A stretch of DNA of 64,000 bases from Telmatospirillum siberiense (GTDB lineage: Bacteria > Pseudomonadota > Alphaproteobacteria > Rhodospirillales > Magnetospirillaceae). A program made the position numbers and the translations under genes. The stretch's first letter is position 1. Every line of letters begins with the position of its first letter. The notes beneath the pieces are model-generated. The model was given only the letters and a program-made list of their open reading frames with translations, was not told where the DNA came from and ran no database searches. The stretch lies in the NCBI RefSeq assembly GCF_002845745.1, contig NZ_PIUM01000022.1, positions 45,208-109,207 on the forward strand, in the 5' to 3' direction. Below, in pieces: positions 50,842 to 63,565 of the stretch.

Positions 50842-51621
50842 ATGGCTAAGACAGAACCGCGTTATTCCGCGCACATTCACTCCTCACCCTTGTCGAATCT
50901 CACTATCCTCACAAGGATTTTACTCATTGCGGCGATACCAACCCTTAGCCTGGTTGGACATGTTTACTGGACAATCCAGGCTGACTGGAACAACAGGGCA
51001 TCCTTGTCCCAGACATTGAAAACCGTGACAGTCACCAGCGCCATCGGCGATCTCGTCACGACGTTGCAACGCGAAGCCGGCGTCTCGGCCATGTTCGCCG
51101 TCAGCCGCGGCAAGGAAATGCGATCCGAATTGACGACGGCACGCGCCGCCACCAACGCGAGCATCAAAAAACTGACAGACGCCGTCTCCGCCAGCGATTT
51201 CAAGGCTGAAGGAGGCAATGCCGCCCGAGCCTATCTAGCCGCCGAAGCCAATCTCAACCAAATCGAAGCCAAACGCGCGGCTGTCGATTCCCAGACCCTT
51301 GCCGTCAACGATCTCAACGAGTTCTATACTTTTGGCCTGATCGGCAAGCTCCTCGATGCGACAAGCCAGACGCTGCCGTTGATCCGGCGGGGAAATTTGC
51401 CGGTCTTCGCCCAGACTTACGAGAGTATCGTGTGGCTCAAGGAAATGTCCGGCGCGACCAGAGCCAATGCCGTCGCGGGCTTTTCAACCGGACACTTCGA
51501 CTCCGATCTGCGCATGCAACTGAAAAGCTTCCTCGATAGGCAGAACCTCTACAAAGCTCGGTTCCAGACCTATGCCTCGCCGGAGGAACTGTCATTCTAC
51601 CGGCGGACGGTGCGAGCATGA
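50842..51621 (+). CDS. Orphan membrane-anchored NIT (nitrate/nitrite-sensing) domain, truncated chemoreceptor
   Basis: A 259-residue protein with one N-terminal membrane helix (ILTRILLIAAIPTLSLVGHVYW, about 25-46) and a NIT-type helical sensory domain. LVTTLQREAGVSAMFAVSRG matches the first core helix of that family. The chain ends right after the sensor helices (LSFYRRTVRA), before the second membrane helix, HAMP and methyl-accepting or output domain that such receptors normally have. GGAG lies 7 nt before ATG 50842. It may be a 3'-truncated chemoreceptor or a free-standing sensor; no fragment of the missing part follows. Confidence 0.7.
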   Translation: MAKTEPRYSAHIHSSPLSNLTILTRILLIAAIPTLSLVGHVYWTIQADWNNRASLSQTLKTVTVTSAIGDLVTTLQREAGVSAMFAVSRGKEMRSELTTARAATNASIKKLTDAVSASDFKAEGGNAARAYLAAEANLNQIEAKRAAVDSQTLAVNDLNEFYTFGLIGKLLDATSQTLPLIRRGNLPVFAQTYESIVWLKEMSGATRANAVAGFSTGHFDSDLRMQLKSFLDRQNLYKARFQTYASPEELSFYRRTVRA

Positions 51622-51675
51622 TGCATGGCCCCCCAAACGCGTGACTGAATGCATTTAATATTTTTCTGCTAAAAG

Positions 51676-52608
51676 TTACACATCTCGTGATGGCTGCGCT
51701 GCGCCGCCTCGCATGACCGGAATACCCGCACGAGACGGAGACGTCCACATCGGTCCCAGTTGGACCGCCAGCATGCCGCACAAAATAGCGGCGGCGCCGA
51801 TCGCCTGAAGAAGGCTCATCCGTTCCCCGAGAAACAGCATGCCGCCCAGGGCGGCGAACAACATTTCACCACTGAGAATGACCGCAGCGTCGGCAGCATT
51901 GCTGTAACGCTGCGCAATGGTTTGCAGGGTATAGGCCAGGCCGACCTCCATCACGCCGATAAACAGAATCTCCCTCCAGGCGGCTTGAAGCCCCGGCATG
52001 ATGGGGGGCTCGAAAGCCAAGGCCCAGGCCGCGCATAGAACGGCGCTGATCAGATATTGCACGACCGCCAACAGGGTCGGCAGGCCGGTCCGGCTGGATG
52101 TGCGTCCAATCAGAATGATGTGGACGGCCCAGAACAGGCTGCTGAGAACGATCCAGGCATCCCCCTTTCCAAAGGATAGGTCGCCGCTGCCGCTCATCAA
52201 ATAGGTGCCGACCAGAGACAGGCCGGCGGCGGGCCAGATGATGGGATGGGGCTTTTTTCGCAATATCAGCAGTTCGATCAACGGCACCATCGGTACATTC
52301 AATCCGGTCAGAAATCCGGCATTGGCGACCGAGGTCTCCTCCACCCCGAATTGTTGGGTCACGGATGCCGCGCACAGGACCAGGCCGGTCGTGACCATCA
52401 TCCCCCAATCCTCGCGCCGCAAAGGCTCGCGTTTTCGCCGCCAATGGATGAGAGCGAAAGGCAGGACGACCAAAGCCCCCAGGAAAAGCCGGGCGGCGAT
52501 GAAGGTGGCGGAACTGATGTGATCGGATCCAACCTTCTGGACGACAAAGGCCAATCCCCAGACGACGGCGGTCAGAACCAGCAACAGATTGGCGGCAAGG
52601 CGTGACAT
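51676..52608 (-). CDS. EamA/DMT-family permease
   Basis: A 310-residue inner-membrane drug/metabolite transporter with ten hydrophobic helices in two EamA repeats. The first starts LLLVLTAVVWGLAFVVQKVG. The second starts DAWIVLSSLFWAVHIILIGR and ends YSNAADAAVILSGEMLFAALGG. Typical substrates are amino acids or other metabolites; none can be assigned. It converges with the NIT gene. Its upstream region (52609-52740) leads into the tandem repeats. Confidence 0.88.
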   Translation of the reverse strand: MSRLAANLLLVLTAVVWGLAFVVQKVGSDHISSATFIAARLFLGALVVLPFALIHWRRKREPLRREDWGMMVTTGLVLCAASVTQQFGVEETSVANAGFLTGLNVPMVPLIELLILRKKPHPIIWPAAGLSLVGTYLMSGSGDLSFGKGDAWIVLSSLFWAVHIILIGRTSSRTGLPTLLAVVQYLISAVLCAAWALAFEPPIMPGLQAAWREILFIGVMEVGLAYTLQTIAQRYSNAADAAVILSGEMLFAALGGMLFLGERMSLLQAIGAAAILCGMLAVQLGPMWTSPSRAGIPVMRGGAAQPSRDV

Positions 52609-52737
52609 GAGTGGAGTTTTCCAAGCGAAGGGACGCCTTGCTCCGGACGCCGAACAAGGTATGGGCGAGGGCTGAAAATTGTGATCACATTTTTACGATA
52701 TGATCACATTCGTATGAGTGTCAATCCCATCATCCGG

Positions 52738-52985
52738 TTAGCCAAGCCTGAGCGCCGATTGAGCCCGCCTTAGCGGAGCGCAGGAGTCATATGAAATCCT
52801 TAGGGGTTGAAGCGATAGTCTCGCGACAGGCCCTAAGGGCTTGGGGCGAAATTATCGCTCTAAGCCCTGAAGCCCGAGCGGCGCATGAGCCGGCCGAAGC
52901 CGGAGGCGCAGGCATCATATAAACCCTTAGGCTCTGGAGCGATTGTTTCGGCCCAGAGCCTAAGGATGAAAGCTCTGATTGGATT
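52738..52985. repeat. Tandem family-B palindromic repeats
   Basis: The 455-bp gap before the SulP gene holds at least two units. AAGCCTGAGCGCCGATTGAGCC begins near 52748 and AAGCCCGAGCGGCGCATGAGCC near 52869. Each is followed by a GC-rich hairpin (CCGGCCGAAGCCGGAGGC) and by CCTTAGG/GCGATNGT-type spacers that recur (52795-52860 and 52925-52975). Single relatives lie near 22.2 and 30.3 kb. The rest of the gap shows no gene. Confidence 0.75.
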
Positions 52986-53063
52986 TCGGCATCGGAGTCC
53001 GGGCGTCGGATGGGATTTCGTGCGATTATTTCGCGACGAGCCCTAACGAAGGGTGATCCCGCC

Positions 53064-54806
53064 ATGCAAGGTCCAGTTCACATCCCACAAGACAAGACAC
53101 GATCGCCGCCTCAAGCCCGGCCGTTTTTTCCATCGCTTTCGGGCTATCGCGTGGATGTCTTGCATCGCGACGTCATTGCGGGCGTCACCCTCGCCGCCAT
53201 CGCCATTCCCGAACAAATGGCCACCGCGCATCTCGGCGGGTTTCCACCGGAAATCGGCTTTTTCGCCTTTATCGCGGGATCCCTCGCTTTCGCGGTTTTC
53301 GGCGTCAGCCGGTTTCTCTCCGCCGGCGCCGATTCGACGATCACCCCCATCTTCACCGGCGGCCTGGTCCTGCTGGCGGCAACGGGAACGGCCGAATACG
53401 CCGGAATGGCGGCAATCGTCGCGCTGATCGTCGGTATCATACTGATCGGGGGAGGATTGTGCCGGCTGGGCTGGATCGCCGATCTTCTCTCCGGACCGGT
53501 CATCACCGGATTCCTCGCAGGCGTTTCGATTCATGTCATCGTTTCGCAGTTGCCGGGCCTTCTGGGAATTTCAATCACGGGCGAGCATGTGGTCCGTCGT
53601 CTCGCCGGCGTCCTGACCGGCCTCGATCGGACTAATCTCCATGCGCTTGCCCTGGGACTGGGAGTCCTTGTCTTCACGATTGCGTCCGATCGGATCACCC
53701 CGCGTATTCCGGGCGCGCTGATTGGTATCCTCGCGGCCACCGCCTGCGTCCTCGGATTTGGCCTCGAACATCGGGGAGTAGCCGTCCTCGGACCGGTGAC
53801 CGGTGGACTGCCGTCCGTCATAGTGCCGGCAACCACTCCGGACCAGCTTATCCACCTCGTACCGCTGGCCCTGATCGTCTCGATCATCGTCATGGTGCAA
53901 ACCGCGGCAACGACACGATCCTTTCCATCCGACCCCGGGGAGACGCCCGACGTCAATCGAGATTTCATCGGCATCGGCGTCGGCAATATCCTGGCCGGTC
54001 TGTGTGGCGCATTCCCGGTGAATGCCAGTCCGCCGCGCACCGCCATCGTGCAGGAAACCGGGGGCCGGTCTCAAATGGCCGGATTGATGGCGGCGGCCCT
54101 CGTTCTCGGACTCGTCACCTTCGGGAGCGGGCTCCTGTTCCATGTGCCGCAGGCGGCCCTGGCCGGCATCCTGATTTTCATCGCCTTCCGTATTTTTCGT
54201 ATCCGCGACATGGTCGAGATTTATCACCGGACTTTCACGGAGTTCATCCTGGTCATCGTCACGATGGTCGCGATCGTGGCCCTGCCGATAGAAACCGGCG
54301 TCGCGGTCGGCATCGTGCTCTCGCTCCTGCATGGCATGTGGTCGGCGATGCATGCTCGCTTGATCGAGTTCGTCCACGTTCCCGGCACGTCCATCTGGTG
54401 GGCGCCGAACACCGACTTGAGGGGCGAGACGCTTCCCGGGGTGGTCGTCATCGCGTTCCAGGCGCCGCTTTCCTTCTTGAACGCCAATGACTTCAGGCGT
54501 GGGCTGCAGGATGCGCTCGAACGCCGCCCGAAGACTCCCGATCTTGTGGTTCTCGAGGCCGGAAATATCATTGCACTGGATTATACCGCCTCGAAAGTCG
54601 TCGCCGCGATCATCCGTCACTGTCAGGCCGCGGGCATCGCCTTCGCCGTTGCGCGTCTTGAATCGGTCAGAGCGCAGGAAGCATTCTCGCGGTTCGGCAT
54701 CACCGACATTCTGGGCCGGGATCATTTGTTTCACAGCGTGGATGAGGCGGTCAGGACCTTGGCCCCGGCGGGGGCGAACAATTCACGGCCTGTTTCACGG
54801 GGATGA
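53064..54806 (+). CDS. SulP-family anion transporter with STAS domain
   Basis: A 580-residue inner-membrane transporter. The SulP core (about 20-420) opens with VIAGVTLAAIAIPEQMA and contains GISITGEHVVRR, the AFPVNASPPRTAIVQETGGRSQ block and about 12-14 helices. A cytoplasmic STAS domain (about 440-560) includes VVVIAFQAPLSFLNA and LVVLEAGNIIALDYTA. Substrates of this family are sulfate, bicarbonate or dicarboxylates; the residues seen do not decide. ATG 53064 was chosen over an in-frame 53010 start because the latter lies in repeat DNA. Confidence 0.9.
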   Translation: MQGPVHIPQDKTRSPPQARPFFPSLSGYRVDVLHRDVIAGVTLAAIAIPEQMATAHLGGFPPEIGFFAFIAGSLAFAVFGVSRFLSAGADSTITPIFTGGLVLLAATGTAEYAGMAAIVALIVGIILIGGGLCRLGWIADLLSGPVITGFLAGVSIHVIVSQLPGLLGISITGEHVVRRLAGVLTGLDRTNLHALALGLGVLVFTIASDRITPRIPGALIGILAATACVLGFGLEHRGVAVLGPVTGGLPSVIVPATTPDQLIHLVPLALIVSIIVMVQTAATTRSFPSDPGETPDVNRDFIGIGVGNILAGLCGAFPVNASPPRTAIVQETGGRSQMAGLMAAALVLGLVTFGSGLLFHVPQAALAGILIFIAFRIFRIRDMVEIYHRTFTEFILVIVTMVAIVALPIETGVAVGIVLSLLHGMWSAMHARLIEFVHVPGTSIWWAPNTDLRGETLPGVVVIAFQAPLSFLNANDFRRGLQDALERRPKTPDLVVLEAGNIIALDYTASKVVAAIIRHCQAAGIAFAVARLESVRAQEAFSRFGITDILGRDHLFHSVDEAVRTLAPAGANNSRPVSRG

Positions 54807-54940
54807 AGCATGAGTGTGACGCTTTTTTAAATCTGAATTCGTTGTCCCGACTATGGACTTCGGGCCATTGACCAACGCCCGACCACGGCCTACCTTTTTT
54901 ATTCAGTCGATGGGGATGGGGTCCCCCGAAACCGCCCGCC

Positions 54941-55018
54941 GGGCTGATGACTCCTACCGCGCGAGGGATTGGCGGTGGGAGGCTTGCGACAAAAAGCCAC
55001 CGCGGGTGGCTTTTTTAT
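54941..55018 (+). ncRNA. Structured RNA element: two hairpins ending in a terminator, upstream of eno
   Basis: CTCCTACCGC pairs with GCGGTGGGAG (one G-U pair) around an 11-nt loop (about 54950-54981). A second hairpin GCCACC-GC-GGTGGC with A5 before and T6 after (about 54992-55017) is an intrinsic terminator. It lies 45-120 nt before the eno start. It could be an attenuator leader, a small RNA, or the terminator of SulP-side transcription. Confidence 0.45.
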
Positions 55019-55043
55019 CGCCGCGAACTCCTCGCCCCTTTGA

Positions 55044-56333
<1,290 letters not shown>

Positions 56334-56385
56334 GCGCCGCACATCCTCGAACGGCGGGAATAAACCGATCCGAATATTGCTCATG

Positions 56386-56429
56386 ATGAAAAAATGGCGG
56401 GAACCTGTCGATTCCCGCCATTTTTTCAT
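56386..56429. terminator. Bidirectional Rho-independent terminator between eno and ssb
   Basis: A perfect 18-bp stem, ATGAAAAAATGGCGGGAA (56386-56403) with its complement (56412-56429), has an A-run on one side and a T-run on the other. It therefore serves both convergent genes. Confidence 0.95.
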
Positions 56430-56444
56430 AGGTCTTTCAGTCGG

Positions 56445-56960
56445 TCAGAAGGGAATCTCGTCGTCGAGATCCTGGGGCGCGTCCCAGCCGCTGCCCGCAG
56501 CGCCGGAACCGCCGCCGGCCGGCGCACGGGCCGGAGCCGGCTGACGCGGCTGGGCGCCGTAGTCGGATTCGCCGCCGCCATCATAGGCGCCGCCGCCGCC
56601 GCCTTCGCCACGGCCGTCAAGCAGCGTGAGCTCGCCCTTGAATTTTCCGATCACCACCTCGGTGGTGTATTTTTCCGCTCCCGACTGATCGGTCCACTTG
56701 CGCGTCTGCAAGGCGCCCTCGATATAGACCTTCGATCCCTTCTTCAGATACCGCTCCGCCACGTCGGCGACGCGATCGTTGAAGATGACCACACGGTGCC
56801 ATTCGGTCTTTTCCTTGCGCTCACCGCTGTTGCGGTCCTTCCAGCTTTCCGAAGTGGCAACATTGAGATTGACGATCTTCGATCCGTCCTGGGCATGACG
56901 CACCTCCGGATCGCGGCCGAGATTTCCGATCAGAATGACTTTGTTGACGCTACCGGCCAT
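56445..56960 (-). CDS. ssb: Single-stranded DNA-binding protein
   Basis: A 171-residue SSB. The OB fold (about 1-112) contains [17 protein letters not shown], the WHRVVIFN strand and [17 protein letters not shown] Gly/Gln/Pro-rich linker and the acidic protein-recruiting tip DLDDEIPF follow. It protects ssDNA in replication and recombination and is a partner of RarA and RecG, also encoded here. A LexA-type box lies about 116 nt upstream, so SOS induction is likely. Confidence 0.97.
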   Translation of the reverse strand: MAGSVNKVILIGNLGRDPEVRHAQDGSKIVNLNVATSESWKDRNSGERKEKTEWHRVVIFNDRVADVAERYLKKGSKVYIEGALQTRKWTDQSGAEKYTTEVVIGKFKGELTLLDGRGEGGGGGAYDGGGESDYGAQPRQPAPARAPAGGGSGAAGSGWDAPQDLDDEIPF

Positions 56961-57075
56961 GGGCCCCCGCTCCTTGAATGAGAGGACGAAATGTATCTCC
57001 CCCGGTGATGGACTGGGAAGCTATTTTTCGTCGTCCCGTCCGCTATCCGTCACCCGATCACCGATGGAGTGTTGG

Positions 57076-57090
57076 GAACAAAAATAGAAC
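57076..57090 (-). promoter_or_regulatory. LexA-type SOS box (GAAC-N7-GAAC)
   Basis: GAACAAAAATAGAAC (57076-57090) matches the alphaproteobacterial LexA consensus GTTC-N7-GTTC on the opposite strand. It lies upstream of ssb, a known LexA target in the class, and in the divergent region shared with the binding-protein gene. Confidence 0.65.
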
Positions 57091-57223
57091 ATTTTCATCA
57101 ATGACGCCACCGCTTCCTCGTCATCCGCAAAATCCTCGCGCCGCCGCTGGTTGCGCCGGAACGGCAGGGCCCCTACACTCCTTTTTTCATAGAAGACTCC
57201 ATCACTATCAGCAGAGGGAAAGA

Positions 57224-58444
57224 ATGGCGATGATCCGGTTGCCTTTGGCGGCCGCCCTGTTTGGCAGCATTCTCATGGCCGGCTTGCCGGCAATGGCCGC
57301 AACGCCGATGAAGATCGGAGCGATCCTCTCGCTGTCCGGCGCCCTGGAGGATTATGGGGCGGCAACCCGCAACGCCGCCGAATTGGCGGTGGCCCAGATC
57401 AACGCGGCCGGTGGCGTACTGGGCCAGCCCCTGGCCTTGAACATCGCCGACGACCGCAGCGACGCGCAAGGCGCCGTCGAGGCCGCGCATAAGCTGGCCG
57501 GAAGCGAAAAGGTCAACGCCTTCCTGGGGCCGATGAGCAGTGCGGCCTATCTGGCCGTCGCCGGTACCGTGGCGATACCCGGCGGCTTGCCGGTCGTCTC
57601 CCCGTCGGCGACCGCCGCCAGCATCGACAGCCTGGACGGCAAGGGGCTGATCTTCCGCCTCGCCCCCTCCGATCTGCTGCAAGGGGCCGCCCTGGCCCAG
57701 GTGGCACGCGACAAAAGTTATCGCGCGGTCGGCGTCGTCTATCCCGACAACGATTACGGCAAGGGATTGGCCGACTCCTTCGGCAAAGCCTTCGCCAAGC
57801 AGGGCGGCAAGGTGACCGCAGCGGTTCCCTTCGACCCGAAACAGGCGGGCAGCCGGGGCGAGGTCAAAGCGGCGGCCGGCGGACGGGCCGAGGCCCTGCT
57901 GGTCATCGGCTATCCGGTCAATGGCGCCATCCTGCTGAAACAGGCCCTCGACGGCGGCCTGTTCAACAAGTTTCTGCTCTCGGACGGTCTTAAGGATCCG
58001 TCCCTCATCGAGGCCGTCGGGGGACAATTCCTCGACGGCGTGTCGGGCGCCACGGCCGCCCCGGCACCGGATGCCGAGGGATTCGTCGCCTTCCAGAAGA
58101 TCTACGCCGGAAAATACGGTGATTCCTCGCCTGTCCCTTATGTCGACCGTGCCTATGATGGCGTCATGCTGCTGGCTCTGGCCGCCGAAAGGGCCAAGAG
58201 CACCGAAGGCGCCAAGCTCAAGGATGCGCTGCGCGACGTCGCCGGCCCCTCCGGCGAGGCCATCGGCCCCGGCGATTTCGCCAAAGCCAAGCAAATGATC
58301 GCCCAGGGAAAGAAAATTTCTTATGCCGGCGCCGCCGGTCCTTATGGGTTCGACGCCCATGGCGGGGTCTCCGGCAGCTTCGCCCATTGGCAGATTCAAG
58401 ACGGAAAATTCGAGACGGTACGGGTGTTTACGCCGAAGCCGTGA
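57224..58444 (+). CDS. Branched-chain amino acid-type ABC transporter substrate-binding protein
   Basis: A 406-residue periplasmic-binding protein of the type I fold (Peripla_BP_6, LivJ/UrtA-like). The signal peptide spans about 1-25 (LPAMAA). The mature start KIGAILSLSGALEDYG, the hinge VVSPSATAAS, YPDNDYGKGLADSF and YVDRAYDGVMLLA are all family hallmarks. No permease or ATPase genes are adjacent, so it is an orphan binding component or sensor subunit. ATG 57224 was chosen because the signal peptide starts there; a longer frame from 56978 overlaps the ssb control region. The ligand cannot be assigned. Confidence 0.88.
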   Translation: MAMIRLPLAAALFGSILMAGLPAMAATPMKIGAILSLSGALEDYGAATRNAAELAVAQINAAGGVLGQPLALNIADDRSDAQGAVEAAHKLAGSEKVNAFLGPMSSAAYLAVAGTVAIPGGLPVVSPSATAASIDSLDGKGLIFRLAPSDLLQGAALAQVARDKSYRAVGVVYPDNDYGKGLADSFGKAFAKQGGKVTAAVPFDPKQAGSRGEVKAAAGGRAEALLVIGYPVNGAILLKQALDGGLFNKFLLSDGLKDPSLIEAVGGQFLDGVSGATAAPAPDAEGFVAFQKIYAGKYGDSSPVPYVDRAYDGVMLLALAAERAKSTEGAKLKDALRDVAGPSGEAIGPGDFAKAKQMIAQGKKISYAGAAGPYGFDAHGGVSGSFAHWQIQDGKFETVRVFTPKP

Positions 58445-58587
58445 ATACCGCGCCGGCCATGAATGGGGGGATCGTCACGGAGGGACCGCGGTCAGACGTC
58501 AGCCATCGAATGGGTTGACCGCGTCCTCCGCAACGCCTATCTAGCCTAGGTTGGTCCCGTTCTGTTCTCAGTCTTTAGCGAGTGTCC

Positions 58588-61428
<2,841 letters not shown>

Positions 61429-61557
61429 AATCTTCAGAGTGGCACCGACTCTAAGGCCCAGGCGCTAACTTAACCCCCGCCCGCTTTGCGGGCTAGAGGA
61501 TTCACACATCGCTAATTTTGTCGTCTTATCAACATATTAAGCGTCATTGCGGTAAGA

Positions 61558-61860
61558 GGGGCAAAAGGGCGGGCACGCAGGTGCAGCAATTATCAGTTTC
61601 GTCATGGCCGGGCTTGTCCCGGCCATCCACGCCGGGGGATGGCACAGGCGCTTCCATTGAGGTCAGTCTATTGAATTAACATGATTTTTTTAAACCGTTC
61701 AAGCCTGAGAGGTTGCACGGCGTGGATACCCGGCACAAGGCCGGGCATGACGATTTCGAGTTTTGCTGCACCTGCGTGCCCGCCCTTTTGCCCCTGTTAC
61801 TCATTGCGAGGAGCGGAGCGACGAAGCAATCCAGGCCGCCGGAAGGGCTGGATTGCTTCG
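61558..61860. repeat. Composite palindromic element downstream of uvrA
   Basis: The 535-bp gap between uvrA and the radical SAM gene holds nested inverted repeats. An outer perfect 32-nt pair lies at 61558-61589 and 61763-61794. An inner imperfect 33-34-nt pair lies at 61600-61633 and 61719-61752, the CGTCATGSCCGG...CCATCCACGCC type common in alphaproteobacteria. A third hairpin, CGAAGCAATCCA / TGGATTGCTTCG, lies at about 61822-61860. No gene is seen inside; it may be a non-autonomous mobile element. Confidence 0.75.
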
Positions 61861-61963
61861 CCTGAAGGCTCGCGAACGACGGCATTTCTCCCCGGCAAAG
61901 TCGAGATGTGTGAATGCCCTCTCCCACAAGGGGAGAGGGAATACTTTAGCTGAAATTGGGATC

Positions 61964-63361
61964 CTACGCCGCTCCGATGGCACAGGTCGTCTTGGTGCCC
62001 TCGTCCCAGCCGTCCCACAGGAAGTCTTCGTGGATGCCATCGGCGATCAACCGGAAGGCGAAGGCCACCTGTTCCTCGTAGAATTTGCAGAAGGCCCCCT
62101 TCTCCTTCATGCCGCCGTTCATCTCATGGGCTTCCGCCGGACAGGGCGAACCGCAGAAATGGCGGATCAGGCAGGTGTCGCAGCCCTTGATGTCCTCGAC
62201 CTTGCGTTCGATGACCTTGCGGAAGGCCGGCGTTTTCAAGACCTCGTCGATCGGCTGGCGGAACAGGTTGCCGCCGTTGAACTCCGGCAGGCCGATGAAT
62301 TCGCTGCAGGGAAACAAATCGCCGTTGGCGGCCAGGGCGAAGAAGCTGCGTCCGCCGCCGCAAGGCGAGATGTCGCACATCAGGCGCCTGGCCGTGGGAG
62401 CCAGGATGGCGATCAGGATGTTGGCGAAGTTGGCCACCACCAGTTTCCGCCCGGTTTCACGATAAAGCGCGTGGGTATGGCGCAAGGCCTTCAGGAAGGC
62501 CGCCGACACATCCTCGTCGCTGCCGCGCAAGTCGCGCGCCCTTGGTTGAGTGCAGCGGGTGACGTTCAGCATGCAGGCCGGCACATGCCGCTCATGCAGG
62601 AAGGACACCATATCGGTCAGATGGGGCAGGTTTTCCTCGGTCATCGTGCAGATCACGTTGAACCCGGGATAACCCTTCAACCGGTCGATGGCGCTGACCA
62701 CGGCGGAGAAAACCCCCTCGCCGCTCCAGCGCCGGCGCGTGCGGTCGGCGATTTCGGGTACCGGACCGTCAAGGGATAAACCGATGCCGACGCCGTGGCC
62801 GGTCAGGAAAGCGATGGCGGAATCGTCCAGCATGGTGGCATTGGTCTGCACGCCAAAGCGGAAACGATCGCCGAAAGCCTCGATTCCGGCGAACACCGCC
62901 TCCCTGGCCAGCAGGGGTTCGGCGCCGTGAAAGATCACCTGGGGCAAACGTTCCTCGGGCATGTGGCCGCGAAAATAGCGATGCAGCGTCTCCAATGAAT
63001 TGAGCAGCGTTTCCTTGCTCATATGCGTTCCGGAACGACGCATCTCCTCGGGGATGTAGCAATAACCGCAATTGAGGTTACAGCGTTCGGTCGGATTGAA
63101 ATAGACGGCCGACGGTTTCAGGCGAAAGCGCAGCAAGTCCATTTCGCCGGCGAAGTCATCGCGGCTTTGTCGGAACGCCGCGGCAAGCTCGCCGCCCTTC
63201 TGCAATTCCTCCGCCCTGTCCTTGCGGACCAGACCCCAAAAGGCGGTGTCGGCGTCGACCAGGGCGACATGGGTGGAATGACCGATATCGACCGGCTGCA
63301 GGGAAGAAAGAGGAGCCCTCGCGGGCTCCCCCTTCGCCGACGGGTGCGTCTGCACCGTCAT
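61964..63361 (-). CDS. cbpB: Radical SAM/SPASM peptide-modifying enzyme (CbpB type)
   Basis: A 465-residue enzyme that would modify the short peptide encoded just upstream. The radical SAM cluster is C-x3-C-x2-C in ERCNLNCGYCYI (Cys94, Cys98, Cys101). VIFHGAEPLL, the GLSLDGP strand and a TIM-barrel core follow. The SPASM-like C-terminal region carries multiple Cys for auxiliary clusters (MCDISPCGGG, FPCSEF, CDTCLIRHFCGSPC, AFCKFY). Its ATG overlaps the peptide stop codon as ATGA. A cobalamin riboswitch lies upstream of both. I recall this riboswitch-peptide-enzyme layout from the CbpA/CbpB family models; the chemistry is not known to me. PqqE/anSME-like maturases are the wider alternative. 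Confidence 0.85.
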   Translation of the reverse strand: MTVQTHPSAKGEPARAPLSSLQPVDIGHSTHVALVDADTAFWGLVRKDRAEELQKGGELAAAFRQSRDDFAGEMDLLRFRLKPSAVYFNPTERCNLNCGYCYIPEEMRRSGTHMSKETLLNSLETLHRYFRGHMPEERLPQVIFHGAEPLLAREAVFAGIEAFGDRFRFGVQTNATMLDDSAIAFLTGHGVGIGLSLDGPVPEIADRTRRRWSGEGVFSAVVSAIDRLKGYPGFNVICTMTEENLPHLTDMVSFLHERHVPACMLNVTRCTQPRARDLRGSDEDVSAAFLKALRHTHALYRETGRKLVVANFANILIAILAPTARRLMCDISPCGGGRSFFALAANGDLFPCSEFIGLPEFNGGNLFRQPIDEVLKTPAFRKVIERKVEDIKGCDTCLIRHFCGSPCPAEAHEMNGGMKEKGAFCKFYEEQVAFAFRLIADGIHEDFLWDGWDEGTKTTCAIGAA

Positions 63362-63498
63362 TGTTTCACCTGCTTGTCCATCAGCACGTAATGGGACAAA
63401 CCGGTACCTTCCGCGTCGCAGGTCTTGCGGACGGCGATGATCTCAGGCCGGGAAGAGGCCTGAGGATCCTTGACTTCGATTTTAGTGGACTGGTTCAA
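63358..63498 (-). CDS. cbpA: Short precursor peptide of a modified (RiPP-type) peptide, CbpA type
   Basis: A 46-residue peptide read from a TTG at 63498, with GGAGG 5 nt upstream (63504-63508 on the plus strand). The N-terminal half is charged leader-like sequence (NQSTKIEVKDPQASSRPE). The distinctive core is IIAVRKTCDAEGTGLSHY followed by VLMDKQVKQ. It has a single Cys, and the TCDAEGTGLSHY segment is the motif I associate with CbpA-type precursors. The stop codon overlaps the ATG of the radical SAM gene by 4 nt. It has no transporter or protease neighbour, so the mature product may act inside the cell. The length and non-ATG start make it easy to miss. Confidence 0.8.
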   Translation of the reverse strand: MNQSTKIEVKDPQASSRPEIIAVRKTCDAEGTGLSHYVLMDKQVKQ

Positions 63499-63565
63499 CG
63501 TAACCTCCGATGCACAAAGGGGACGTCGACCAAGCGCTATGCTTGACCGAAACCCTTTCCATCGG

